Below, in pieces: positions 34,763-43,203 of a DNA stretch of 64,000 nt; the first letter of the stretch is position 1, and each line of letters starts with the position of its first letter. Under the pieces are notes generated by a model. That model was not told the origin of the DNA. It saw only the letters and a list, made by a program, of their open reading frames with translations, and ran no database searches. The stretch is from Vreelandella sedimenti (GTDB lineage Bacteria; Pseudomonadota; Gammaproteobacteria; Pseudomonadales; Halomonadaceae): contig NZ_JACCGK010000007.1 in assembly GCF_013416325.1 (NCBI RefSeq), positions 1 to 64,000 on the forward strand, in the 5' to 3' direction. A program made the position numbers and the translations under genes.

Positions 34763-35569
34763 CTACTCAGCCTTCCCGCTGGTCGGCACTCCACCCACCT
34801 TGGGCTCCCAGTAGCGGGAGTTACCGTCACCGTTACGCTCCAGGTCAATTTGAAAGCGATAACGATCAGGACGATAGAGCGCATCCAAGTGCTCGACGCC
34901 TCGGCCCTGCTCATCAAACACCACGCGGGTAAGTGAAATCAGCGGCGAGCCAACGGCAACATCCAGCGCTTCCGCGACCTCATGACTGGCCAGAGTGGCG
35001 GAAATCGATTGGGAAGCGTGATCAACTTTCACGCCGCTACGCTCCAGTAGTACAAACAGCGGCGTATTGGCTAAATCCATCTCGTTGTAGTGCAGGGCAA
35101 TCGCTTCCGGTACATGGGTCACCAGGTGGGAAAATGGCTTATCGTCGACCATGCGGACACGCACCGAGCGTTGCACCTTACCGCCTTGCCCCATACCCAG
35201 CCGCTCACGAATCATTTCCGGCGGCAGCACATAGGCAAACTCCAGCAGCCGCACCTGGGAAGCCTGGCTCATCTTGACCATATTAGGCATTAGGTTCGAG
35301 ACGCTGGCGGTCATCACCGTGGCGTCCAACGGCTGCTCCAACACCACTGTGCCCACGCCTGCTTTCCGCTCTACCAATCCTGTAGTTTGCAGCGCCTCCA
35401 TCGCACGTCGAACGGTGACGCGTGACACGCCATGCTGCTCTGCCAGTTTATTTTCGCCTGGCAGTTTACTGCCCGCTGGCAGCCGCCCACTCAAAATAGC
35501 GTCTTTCAACAGCAGGTAGATGCGGTGTGATTTGGTGCCGCCCACCGCGGAGGGTTGTGCCTCACTCAT
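34763..35569 (-). CDS. GntR-family regulator, HutC subfamily (UTRA domain)
   Basis: A 268-residue transcription factor. The N-terminal winged helix-turn-helix (about 15-80) contains PGENKLAEQHGVSRVTVRRAMEAL. A UTRA effector-binding domain fills about 100-250, with YVLPPEMIRERLGMGQGGKVQRSVRVR near 113. It is placed between the leuCD-TRAP arm and the lyase operon, and each side has a matching palindrome. Most HutC proteins are repressors released by a pathway metabolite; that mode is inferred here. GAGAGGC lies 5 bases before the start. Confidence 0.9.
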   Translation of the reverse strand: MSEAQPSAVGGTKSHRIYLLLKDAILSGRLPAGSKLPGENKLAEQHGVSRVTVRRAMEALQTTGLVERKAGVGTVVLEQPLDATVMTASVSNLMPNMVKMSQASQVRLLEFAYVLPPEMIRERLGMGQGGKVQRSVRVRMVDDKPFSHLVTHVPEAIALHYNEMDLANTPLFVLLERSGVKVDHASQSISATLASHEVAEALDVAVGSPLISLTRVVFDEQGRGVEHLDALYRPDRYRFQIDLERNGDGNSRYWEPKVGGVPTSGKAE

Positions 35570-35641
35570 CCACGCCTCTCTTTAGAAAATGGTTAAAAAA
35601 TTCAAATCTGGCTTGACGTAGGGATAATAATAGACATAAAA

Positions 35642-35661
35642 ATGTATTATATATAATACAT
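35642..35661. promoter_or_regulatory. GntR/HutC-type operator upstream of the lyase operon
   Basis: ATGTATTATATATAATACAT is a perfect 20-base palindrome in the 226-base divergent gap between the GntR gene and the lyase gene. Its core matches the one at 34724-34741 in 16 of 18 positions. A TTGACA at 35663-35668 starts two bases after it and could be the -35 box of the rightward promoter, though no good -10 follows at the right distance. The TATAAT inside the palindrome could serve either direction. Confidence 0.7.
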
Positions 35662-35795
35662 ATTGACAGCTAATCAATAACACAACTGCTGCTGCCCCTT
35701 GAGAGCCATTATTACAGAACCAGTGCCCTTAAGTATCACTAACTGGGTGGCCTCATAGTCGCCGCTGACGCTTACTTAAAATAGATGAGATCGCT

Positions 35796-36713
35796 ATGTC
35801 ACGCTCACACCGCTCTTCAAACCAGGCTTCACAGCAAGTTTCACAACAGTCCGGCCAGCTTAGACAGCAACTGAAAGATAGCTCCATTGTGGTCGCCCCC
35901 GGTGTGTTTGATGCGTTAGGCGCATCCCTAGCTGAGCAAGCGGGCTTCGATACGGCCTACCTTTCCGGCGCCAGCCTGGCCTATACCCAGCTTGGGCGAC
36001 CGGATATTGGCCTGCTCAGCATTACTGAAATTTGCACCGCCATGTCGCATATTCGTGAGCGCACCAACTTATCCGTGGTCGTGGATTGCGATACCGGCTT
36101 TGGCAATGCCATGAATGTGATGCGCAGCGTTAGACTGCTGGAGCGCGCTGGCGCAAACGCCATTCAGCTTGAGGATCAAACCTACCCCAAGCGCTGCGGC
36201 CACTTGCGCGGTAAAACCCTGGTCTCCAAAAGCGAAATGGTCGGTAAGTTGCATGCCGCACTGGACGCCCGTGAAAATGACAACACGCTTATTATTGGCC
36301 GAACCGATGCGCTGGGGGTGGAAGGCACCGACAGCGCCATTGAGCGTGCCCAAGCCTATTATGAAGCTGGCGTGGATATGCTGTTTATCGAAGGTATCCG
36401 TAGTGACGAAGATATCAGCAAAATCATGACCCAGTTTAAAGGCAAGGTGCCCATCATGGCCAATATGGTCGAGGGGGGTGACACGCCGCTGCAGAACGCT
36501 CAGGCGCTTGAAGACCTAGGCTTCTCGCTGGTGATTTTCCCCGGCGCACTGGTGCGGGCGATTACCCATATGGCCAGCCGTTTCTTCGCCACACTTAAGC
36601 AGGATGGCACCACCGATGCCTTCCGCGACCAAATGCTCGATTTCAAACAGCTTAACGACTATTTAGGCACCCAGGCGATGCTGGAGCTCGGCGAGCAGTA
36701 CGACAATCGCTAG
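35796..36713 (+). CDS. isocitrate lyase/PEP mutase family carbon-carbon lyase
   Basis: A 305-residue beta-barrel enzyme of the ICL/PEPM superfamily. The catalytic loop reads KRCGH (132-136) with cysteine C134, as in 2-methylisocitrate lyase and 2,3-dimethylmalate lyase and unlike PEP mutase. Metal-site acids are in VVDCDTGFG near 95-103 and LEDQ near 125. The expected reaction is reversible cleavage of a 2-hydroxy di- or tricarboxylate to pyruvate or glyoxylate plus an acid. It heads a five-gene plus-strand operon and has a GntR-type operator in front. The first 20 residues are glutamine- and serine-rich and look dispensable. The exact substrate is not assignable. Confidence 0.87.
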   Translation: MSRSHRSSNQASQQVSQQSGQLRQQLKDSSIVVAPGVFDALGASLAEQAGFDTAYLSGASLAYTQLGRPDIGLLSITEICTAMSHIRERTNLSVVVDCDTGFGNAMNVMRSVRLLERAGANAIQLEDQTYPKRCGHLRGKTLVSKSEMVGKLHAALDARENDNTLIIGRTDALGVEGTDSAIERAQAYYEAGVDMLFIEGIRSDEDISKIMTQFKGKVPIMANMVEGGDTPLQNAQALEDLGFSLVIFPGALVRAITHMASRFFATLKQDGTTDAFRDQMLDFKQLNDYLGTQAMLELGEQYDNR

Positions 36714-36777
36714 CGCCTCTCATCAAACCGTGCCCAATATTTATAAGTGCGAATAAATAACTATTCAGGAGACGACG

Positions 36778-37443
36778 ATGCAGACCACCGACAAAACGGC
36801 GAAAGAGATTTTTAACGACGTAATGGCCAACCCTCAGCGGGTACCCTTTGGCTTTGGCAAGAAAGCGGTGCTGGTGAATGTCGACCCACAAAAGGCTTAT
36901 ACCCGCACCGATCTCTTCAAAACCGCCTATGAAACCGACCCCAAGCAGTTGGAGTACACCAACCAATTGGTCCGCGGTTTTCGGGAGAAAGGCTGGCCGG
37001 TGGTTTGGACCCATGTGGCGTTTCTAGACTCCGCCGAAGACGCCGGGGTTTGGGGTACGCGTACCGATACGCCCGATTCGCTGCAAAACATTAAGTATGG
37101 CTCTGAGCGCGCCGAATTCGACGAACGCTGTGAAATCGATCACAGCCGAGATGTGATCTACACCAAGCGCATGCCCTCGGCGTTTTTTGAAACCCCGCTG
37201 CAATCGCTTTTAGTGTGGCATCAGGTCGATACGGTGATCATTACTGGCGGCTCTACCTCTGGCTGCATTCGCGCCACCGCCGTGGAGAGCCTTTCCCGGG
37301 GCTACCGCACCATCGTGCCCATGGAGTGCGTCGCGGATAAGCACGAAAGCTACCACTACGCCAACCTGACCGACCTGCATCTCAAGTATGCCGACGTTCT
37401 GCCAGTTGCCAATGTACTCGAATGGCTGAATGGCAACGCCTAA
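36778..37443 (+). CDS. isochorismatase-like amidohydrolase (N-carbamoylsarcosine/maleamate amidase group)
   Basis: A 221-residue cysteine hydrolase. The catalytic triad is visible as D36 (LVNVDPQKAY), K130 (YTKRMPSAFF) and C163 (GGSTSGCIRAT), with the cis-peptide glycine-rich GGSTSG before the cysteine. Closest groups by pattern are N-carbamoylsarcosine amidase and maleamate amidase, which release ammonia from small linear amides. It sits between the lyase and two cyclic-amidase-like genes, so it may hydrolyse the half-amide they produce. CAGGAGAC lies 4 to 7 bases before the ATG. Confidence 0.87.
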   Translation: MQTTDKTAKEIFNDVMANPQRVPFGFGKKAVLVNVDPQKAYTRTDLFKTAYETDPKQLEYTNQLVRGFREKGWPVVWTHVAFLDSAEDAGVWGTRTDTPDSLQNIKYGSERAEFDERCEIDHSRDVIYTKRMPSAFFETPLQSLLVWHQVDTVIITGGSTSGCIRATAVESLSRGYRTIVPMECVADKHESYHYANLTDLHLKYADVLPVANVLEWLNGNA

Positions 37444-37471
37444 GGCCTACCAAGTTTCAAAGGAGCCGGTT

Positions 37472-38425
37472 ATGAAAGAGTCACTAGGCGTTTACGACTA
37501 CTGGGCCTACGACCAACGCCCTAAAATCGAGTGGCCAGGGGGCGCCAAGGTGGCCTTCTGGGTCGCACCCAATATCGAGTATTACGAACTCGACCCACCG
37601 CTGAACCCGCAGCGTAACCCTTGGCCGCATCCGCACCCTTCGGTGCCCGGCTACAGCATTCGCGACTACGGCAACCGGGTTGGCCACCAGCGCCAGATGG
37701 CTCTGCTGGATAAGTACGGCATTCGCGGCTCGGTGTCGCTGTCGGTGGCGCTGTGCGAGCACCACCCCGAGATTATCCAGATGTGCAAAGAGCGCGACTG
37801 GGAGTTTTTCAGCCACGGTATCTACAACACCCGCTACACCTATGGGTTGAGCGAAGCCCAGGAGCGGACAATGATCCGTGACAGCATGGAAACCATTCAT
37901 CGCCATACCGGCCAGGCTTGTGCAGGTTATCTGGCGCCCGCGCTCTCCCACTCAGAGCGCACTCTGGATCTATTTGCCGAAGTGGGCGAAGAGTTATTCG
38001 GTGACAAAGGAGGGATTTACACCTGTGATCTCTTCCACGATGACCAACCGACGCCGGTCAGCGTTCGCTCCGGCAAACGTTTTATCTCCATGCCTTACTC
38101 GCTGGAGATGAACGACACCATCGTCTACGCGGTGAATAAAGTAGAGCCGCGCCAGTACGCCACCATGCTCAAGCGCCACTTTGACCGTCTGTATGCCGAG
38201 GGCGCGGAGTCCGGCACGGTGATGTGCATTCCCACTCACAACTATCAGGTGAGCTGCCCGCATCGTATCAAGGCGTTTGAAGAGGCGCTGGAGTACATCA
38301 CCGACCACCCGGATGTGTGGGTCGCTACCGGGCGCGAGATTGCCGACTACTACTTGGCCAACTATTACGATGCCGCCCTCGACAGTATTGCGGCCCAGGC
38401 CGCCACCGCAGGCAAACAGGGGTAA
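37472..38425 (+). CDS. polysaccharide-deacetylase-fold hydrolase, PuuE-related (first copy)
   Basis: A 317-residue protein of the NodB/PuuE fold. It has YSIRDYGNRVGHQRQMALLDKYGIR near residue 67, EFFSHGIYNTRY near 112 (metal-binding histidine) and APALSHSERTLDLFAEVGE near 151. PuuE-type members open cyclic amides such as allantoin, and cyclic imide hydrolases belong to the same group. The start is set at 37472, where AAGGAG lies 6 bases upstream; the longer frame begins inside the previous gene. The second copy follows 4 bases downstream. The catalytic segments differ between the two (HDDQP and THNYQVSCPHR here), so they probably act on different substrates or form a heteromer. Confidence 0.83.
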   Translation: MKESLGVYDYWAYDQRPKIEWPGGAKVAFWVAPNIEYYELDPPLNPQRNPWPHPHPSVPGYSIRDYGNRVGHQRQMALLDKYGIRGSVSLSVALCEHHPEIIQMCKERDWEFFSHGIYNTRYTYGLSEAQERTMIRDSMETIHRHTGQACAGYLAPALSHSERTLDLFAEVGEELFGDKGGIYTCDLFHDDQPTPVSVRSGKRFISMPYSLEMNDTIVYAVNKVEPRQYATMLKRHFDRLYAEGAESGTVMCIPTHNYQVSCPHRIKAFEEALEYITDHPDVWVATGREIADYYLANYYDAALDSIAAQAATAGKQG

Positions 38426-38429
38426 CGCT

Positions 38430-39377
38430 ATGACGCTTAACGACGACTATCTCGACTACCCCCGCCGCCACCACGGCTACGATCACAAGCGCTATGAATG
38501 GTCGATGCTGAGCGAACGCGCTCCGGTCACCTGGCCTGAAGGCAAAAGCCTGGCGGTGTGGGTCAATATTTCGCTGCAGTTTTACCCGTTAAACCAGCGC
38601 GGCAAGCCGTTTAAAGTACCTAACGGCATGACAATGCCTTACCCGGACTTGCGCCACTTCTCACTGCGGGATTACGGCAACCGCGTGGGGATATATCGGG
38701 TGCTCAAAGCTCTGGCGGCGCACAACATCACGCCCACTTTTGCAATCAACGCCCAGCTCGCGGAGCAAACGCCCTATCTGGTGCAGCGCCTGAAAGAGCA
38801 CGGCGGTGAATTTATCGCCCACGGCTGGAACATGGATCATCTGCACTACGGCGGCCAGCCAATCGAAGAGGAGGCCGAGCTGGTCAAACGCTCTGTTGAC
38901 ACTCTGCGTCGGGTGACCGGTCAACCCGTTCGCGGCTGGCTGAGCCCCGCCAAGCACCAGAGCTTCAAGACCCCTGACCTGCTGGCCGACAATGGCATCG
39001 AGTACTGCGCCGACTGGGTGAACGACGATATGCCCTATCGATGCTTCACACAAACAGGCCACACCCAAGCGGGCAACCTGACCATGATGCCCTTGGCTAC
39101 AGAGATCGAAGATCAGTTCGTGATGAGCCAAAACCTGCACTCGGAAGATTCGTGGGTGACACAGGTAAAAGACGCCTTCGATTTCCTGCTGGAAGAGTCA
39201 CGCGAACAAGGCGGGCGGCTGTTTGCGCTGAACCTGCACCCCTGGTTGGTGGGCCAGCCCCACCGCATTGCCTGCCTGGAAGAAGTGCTGGCCCATATCA
39301 GCGGGCATCCAGAAGTGTGGCAGGCACCGGCGGGCGAGATTCTGGATGCCTTTCACCATGCAACGGAGCAGGCGTAA
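38430..39377 (+). CDS. polysaccharide-deacetylase-fold hydrolase, PuuE-related (second copy)
   Basis: A 315-residue paralogue of the preceding gene product and the closer match to PuuE allantoinase. It has HFSLRDYGNRVGIYRVLKAL near residue 74, FIAHGWNMDHLHY near 127, the NDDMPY motif near 207 and LHPWLVGQPHR near 270. Expected chemistry is metal-assisted ring opening of a cyclic amide or imide. The frame is open 51 codons further upstream, but the ATG at 38430 lies 4 bases after the previous stop and fits the homologous N-terminus. The flavoprotein gene overlaps its stop codon by one base. Confidence 0.84.
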   Translation: MTLNDDYLDYPRRHHGYDHKRYEWSMLSERAPVTWPEGKSLAVWVNISLQFYPLNQRGKPFKVPNGMTMPYPDLRHFSLRDYGNRVGIYRVLKALAAHNITPTFAINAQLAEQTPYLVQRLKEHGGEFIAHGWNMDHLHYGGQPIEEEAELVKRSVDTLRRVTGQPVRGWLSPAKHQSFKTPDLLADNGIEYCADWVNDDMPYRCFTQTGHTQAGNLTMMPLATEIEDQFVMSQNLHSEDSWVTQVKDAFDFLLEESREQGGRLFALNLHPWLVGQPHRIACLEEVLAHISGHPEVWQAPAGEILDAFHHATEQA

Positions 39378-40798
39378 TGGCGATACTCCCTTATACTCAT
39401 GATCGCCTTGATGCCCATTTACCTCTGCTAATTATCGGCGCGGGGGCCTGCGGGTTAGTGGCAGCGTTAGCGGCCCAGGAGGCGGGTGTTGAGCTGGCAG
39501 TGCTGGAGCGCGACGCACTGCCTCGCGGCAGCACGGCGATGTCGTCGGGCTTTATTCCCGCCGCCAATACGCGCTTTCAGCATGAACTAGGGGTCAGCGA
39601 TTCCGCTGAGGCCATGGCTGAGGATATTCAAAAGAAGAATGGCTTTGAGGCAGACCCGGCCATTGTCGAACTACTTGCTACTCAATCAGGCCAAACCATC
39701 GAGTGGTTGGCGGATCAGCACGGCGTGCCTTTTGAGCTGGTAGAGGGCTTTCTCTACCCCGGCCACCGCCACCTGCGCATGCATGCTACGCCACGACGAA
39801 CCGGTGAAGAGCTCATGGGGGCGCTGCTCAATGCCGCCGAAGCGGCAGGCATTGATATTTTGACCCAGGCGCGAGTAGTGGATTTGCACGTTGATGATAC
39901 TCAGCGAGTGCGAGGCGTAACCCTTGAGCGCCCGGATGGCAGTCGCGAAAGCGTTGGCTGCGACGCGCTGATTCTGGCCTGCAACGGCTATGGCGGTAAC
40001 GTAGAGCTGGTGGAGCGCTACCTGCCGACACTCAAACACGCGCTCTACTACGGCCATGAGGGAAACCAGGGCGATGCTCTGCTATGGGGCCAGGCCATGG
40101 GTGCCAGCACTAAGGATTTGGGTGCCTGCCAGGGGCACGGTTCACTGGCAACACCCCATCAGGTCTTGATCAGTTGGGCGCTGATGATGCAGGGCGGCAT
40201 TCAGGTCAATCTAAACGGCAAGCGATTTTCTAATGAGCATGGGGGCTACTCCGAGCAGGCGGCCAAAGTCTTGGCCCAGCCGGAGAAAATTGCCTGGAAT
40301 CTTTATGACGCCCGTATTCATGAATCCGCACAGGCGTTTGAAGATTACCGTAATGCCCAGGAGAGCGGCGCGTTGCGCAGCTTTGCCAGCATTGAAGAGA
40401 TAGCGGCTGGTTTGAATCTGCCGCTAACAGCGCTGCAGGCTACCTTTGCGGAGATGCAGCAGCATGCCAAACAGCAAACGGTAGATACCTTTGGTCGCCG
40501 TTTTGAACCCGCCAACCTCCTCAAAGCTCCCTACTACGCCATTCGTGTCACGGGTGCGCTGTTTCACACCCAGGGCGGTTTAGAGGTCAACACCGCTGCA
40601 CGGGTACTCAATACTCAGGGGCAGGCGCTACCCAACCTGTTTGCCGCAGGCGGTGCCGCCCGCGGTGTTTCGGGCTCCAACGACAGCGGCTATCTTTCTG
40701 GCAACGGCCTGCTTAGCGCCGTGGTGCTGGGTGCCGTAGCGGGTAAAAGTGCCGCGGAGTTGCTGCACTTAAAGTTAAGCTCAGCGGCACTCCCTTGA
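39377..40798 (+). CDS. FAD-dependent oxidoreductase (fumarate reductase/KSTD flavoprotein type)
   Basis: A 473-residue FAD_binding_2 protein. The dinucleotide motif GAGACG is at 21-26 (LLIIGAGACGLVAALAA) with the ribose-binding acid in VLERD. The C-terminal FAD segment NLFAAGGAARGVSGSN near residue 420 is followed by LSGNGLLSAVVLGAVAG. The YYAIRVTGALFHTQGGL segment near 378 is the usual substrate-domain closure. Members oxidise CH-CH to C=C or the reverse (succinate, tricarballylate, steroids). In this operon it could desaturate an alkyl succinate to feed the LeuCD-type hydratase. GGAG lies 8 bases before the ATG at 39377. Confidence 0.85.
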   Translation: MAILPYTHDRLDAHLPLLIIGAGACGLVAALAAQEAGVELAVLERDALPRGSTAMSSGFIPAANTRFQHELGVSDSAEAMAEDIQKKNGFEADPAIVELLATQSGQTIEWLADQHGVPFELVEGFLYPGHRHLRMHATPRRTGEELMGALLNAAEAAGIDILTQARVVDLHVDDTQRVRGVTLERPDGSRESVGCDALILACNGYGGNVELVERYLPTLKHALYYGHEGNQGDALLWGQAMGASTKDLGACQGHGSLATPHQVLISWALMMQGGIQVNLNGKRFSNEHGGYSEQAAKVLAQPEKIAWNLYDARIHESAQAFEDYRNAQESGALRSFASIEEIAAGLNLPLTALQATFAEMQQHAKQQTVDTFGRRFEPANLLKAPYYAIRVTGALFHTQGGLEVNTAARVLNTQGQALPNLFAAGGAARGVSGSNDSGYLSGNGLLSAVVLGAVAGKSAAELLHLKLSSAALP

Positions 40799-40817
40799 GC
40801 CACTACACCACTAAGTA

Positions 40818-40842
40818 CAGGGCGCCACCCGTTGGCGCCCTG
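40818..40842. terminator. hairpin between convergent flavoprotein and LysR genes
   Basis: CAGGGCGCCA (40818-40827) and TGGCGCCCTG (40833-40842) make a perfect 10-base GC-rich stem with a 5-base loop in the 82-base convergent gap. No T run follows on either strand, so it may act as an RNA-stabilising or rho-assisted end. Confidence 0.5.
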
Positions 40843-40880
40843 CCTGACAGGCGCGCCTTGAGCTGGGTAAAGGTCAGTTG

Positions 40881-41804
40881 CTAGCCAACTATTTTGAGGC
40901 TTTCGAAAATTTTCTGCTCGACTAACGCGATCAACTCAGCATTGATGTTGTTGATGGCGGGTTCAAGATCTTTTTCCAGCGGCAAAATAATTTGAAAGTC
41001 ATAACGAATATCAAACGCGAGCGGGCGAACCACCACGCCCACTCGCTTTGCATCACAGGCCGATACGGCGTTTAACACGGCAAGACCGGCACCGTTAGCT
41101 ACTAGTCGGATCGCCATCTCCCCCAGCGAGACTGTCCATATTTTTTTGGGCGAAACGGCATGTTTCCTCAGTCGCTGAGTAATCCGATTACGGCTTTGCT
41201 CATTAGGCTCACCACAAATCAGCGTTTCATTGGCGAAATCTTCAATGTTAATAAGCGCTTTAGCTTCCAGCGGATGCCCTGGCGGAATCAAGCACATGCC
41301 AGGTAGAGAGTACTGAAAGCTCTGGTAGCGCGGATCGATTCGAGTATCGGTGGTAATGCCAAAATCGAAGCGCTGGGCCACCATTTCCTCCGCTATCTGG
41401 CTGGATCGGTAGGAGTAGAGACTAATTTCAAGGTCGGGAAACTGCTCGGCAAGCAGCGTAGCGGCATCTGGCACCAGGCTCATGGCAAAAGACGGCATGC
41501 TGACCACTCTCAATTGGCCTGCCGCTCTCTCTTTTAGCCGTTCGGCAAACTGACGCAAATGCTGTAAGCCAATATAAACCCGCTCCACCTCGTCATAAAA
41601 AAGCGTGCCACGCCGGGTCGGCAGTAGGCGATTATTGTGGCGTTCGAACAGATCAAATCCAAGCCGCGCCTCCAACTGTTTTATCAAACGGCTAATCGCC
41701 GGTTGTGAAATCAGCATCTTACTGGCTGCTTCCGTAGCGCTACTGGTTTTCATAATCCACATGAAGGCTTCTATCTGGCTGTCCGTAAATCCTCGATAAG
41801 CCAT
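40881..41804 (-). CDS. LysR-family transcriptional regulator
   Basis: A 307-residue LysR protein. The winged helix-turn-helix is at about 5-65 (SSATEAASKMLISQPAISRL, then IKQLEARLGFDLFERHNNRL). The effector domain runs from about 92 to 300. It is divergent from the M20 amidohydrolase-AbgT pair with a 158-base gap and most likely controls it. The inducer is unknown. Its 3' end faces the flavoprotein operon, so it is unlikely to be part of that regulon. Confidence 0.88.
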   Translation of the reverse strand: MAYRGFTDSQIEAFMWIMKTSSATEAASKMLISQPAISRLIKQLEARLGFDLFERHNNRLLPTRRGTLFYDEVERVYIGLQHLRQFAERLKERAAGQLRVVSMPSFAMSLVPDAATLLAEQFPDLEISLYSYRSSQIAEEMVAQRFDFGITTDTRIDPRYQSFQYSLPGMCLIPPGHPLEAKALINIEDFANETLICGEPNEQSRNRITQRLRKHAVSPKKIWTVSLGEMAIRLVANGAGLAVLNAVSACDAKRVGVVVRPLAFDIRYDFQIILPLEKDLEPAINNINAELIALVEQKIFESLKIVG

Positions 41805-41962
41805 AACATTTCGTCATCCTTCGATAAGCAAAAATCAATATATCTGACTAAAAAAGCCAGTATACAGTTAAAGGTAGCTAAAAGACTTCGTCCCAACACT
41901 CAAAGCATAATATTTAGCTATAGCTTAAGTGCTATCGTTTCAAGAAACCTAAAGGGCTACCT

Positions 41963-43144
41963 ATGATCGATGAAATTGCGGGTAACAACGCACAGTTCAC
42001 CGCTTGGCGACAGGATATTCATCAGCACCCGGAGCTGGGCTTTGAGGAGCAGCGCACCGCCAAGTTAGTGGCGGACAAGCTCACAGAGTGGGGATTTGAC
42101 GAGGTTCATACCGGCATCGCTAAAACCGGGGTCGTCGGCGTACTGCGCGGCAAAACGCCCGTCGCTCGTGCCATCGGGCTGCGCGCCGATATGGATGCCC
42201 TCGCCATGACGGAAAACAATCAGTTCGCTCATGCGTCTCTTAACCAGGGCAAAATGCACGGCTGCGGCCACGACGGTCACACCACCATGCTGTTAGCCGC
42301 CGCATGGTATCTGGCTAAACATCGTGATTTTTCCGGCACCGTACACTTTATTTTTCAGCCCGCTGAGGAGGGCTTAGCCGGCGCTAAGGCGATGATCAAT
42401 GATGGTTTGTTTGAACGCTTCCCCTGTGACCGCGTTTACGGTATCCACAATATGCCGGGCATTCCTCAAGGCGAATTCTGGCTGCGCGCAGGCCCCCTGC
42501 TGGCCAGCTCAGACCGCTTCACCATTGACGTTCACGGTAAAGGCGGCCATGCGGCAATGCCGCAGCACGCCGTTGATCCGATGCTGATCGTGAGCGCGAT
42601 TATCAGCGGCGCGCAGTCTATCGTTAGCCGCAATACTGCCCCGCTCGATTCCGCCGTGCTGTCCTTTACCGACCTGCATGCCGGCACGGGCACCTTCAAC
42701 GTCATTCCCGATACCGCCACCATGCGGGGCTGCATTCGCTCCTTTAATGACGCAGTACGAGAGCATGTGATTCAACGACTGGAACAACTGGTTGCCAGTA
42801 CTGCCCAGGCCTACGGCGCCACGGCAACGCTCACCATTCGCCCCGGAAACTACCCGGCCACGGTCAACGACCCGCAAGCCACCCAACTCGCCACCGATGT
42901 TGCCCGCGCAGTCGTCGGCGATGCAAAAGTGAACTCTGATTGCTTACCGATTTCTGGCAGCGAAGACTTCTCCTTCATGCTGCAAGCCGTTCCGGGGTGC
43001 TATGTGTTTCTGGGCAATGGTGTTGAAGGCGAAACCGGTGGCGTGAGTGTTCACAACCCCAGCTATGACTTTAACGACAACATTATCCCGGTGGGCGCTT
43101 CTTATTTTGTTCAGCTAATACAGCGTGAACTCCCCTCTCCCTAA
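41963..43144 (+). CDS. M20-family amidohydrolase (hippurate hydrolase/AbgB type)
   Basis: A 393-residue zinc-dependent amidohydrolase. Metal-binding residues are in HGCGHDGHTTM near residue 100 (cysteine and histidine ligands) and FQPAEEGLAGAKAMINDG near 135. QDIHQHPELGFEE near residue 17 is the typical start. Such enzymes remove acyl groups from N-acyl amino acids, hippurate or p-aminobenzoyl-glutamate. The adjacent AbgT transporter supports a scavenging module for an aromatic amide or folate breakdown product, but other N-acyl amino acids are possible. It is cytoplasmic, with no signal peptide. Confidence 0.9.
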   Translation: MIDEIAGNNAQFTAWRQDIHQHPELGFEEQRTAKLVADKLTEWGFDEVHTGIAKTGVVGVLRGKTPVARAIGLRADMDALAMTENNQFAHASLNQGKMHGCGHDGHTTMLLAAAWYLAKHRDFSGTVHFIFQPAEEGLAGAKAMINDGLFERFPCDRVYGIHNMPGIPQGEFWLRAGPLLASSDRFTIDVHGKGGHAAMPQHAVDPMLIVSAIISGAQSIVSRNTAPLDSAVLSFTDLHAGTGTFNVIPDTATMRGCIRSFNDAVREHVIQRLEQLVASTAQAYGATATLTIRPGNYPATVNDPQATQLATDVARAVVGDAKVNSDCLPISGSEDFSFMLQAVPGCYVFLGNGVEGETGGVSVHNPSYDFNDNIIPVGASYFVQLIQRELPSP

Positions 43145-43203
43145 GCAGTTCAAGAAAGCACACTTCAATAAACAGCACTTCCAGATATAAAGCGGAGAAC
43201 AAC

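Noticed and set aside
35796-36713. Phosphonopyruvate or PEP mutase for phosphonate metabolism
   Set aside because: The catalytic loop has KRCGH with cysteine, typical of C-C lyases, and no phosphonate gene is nearby.
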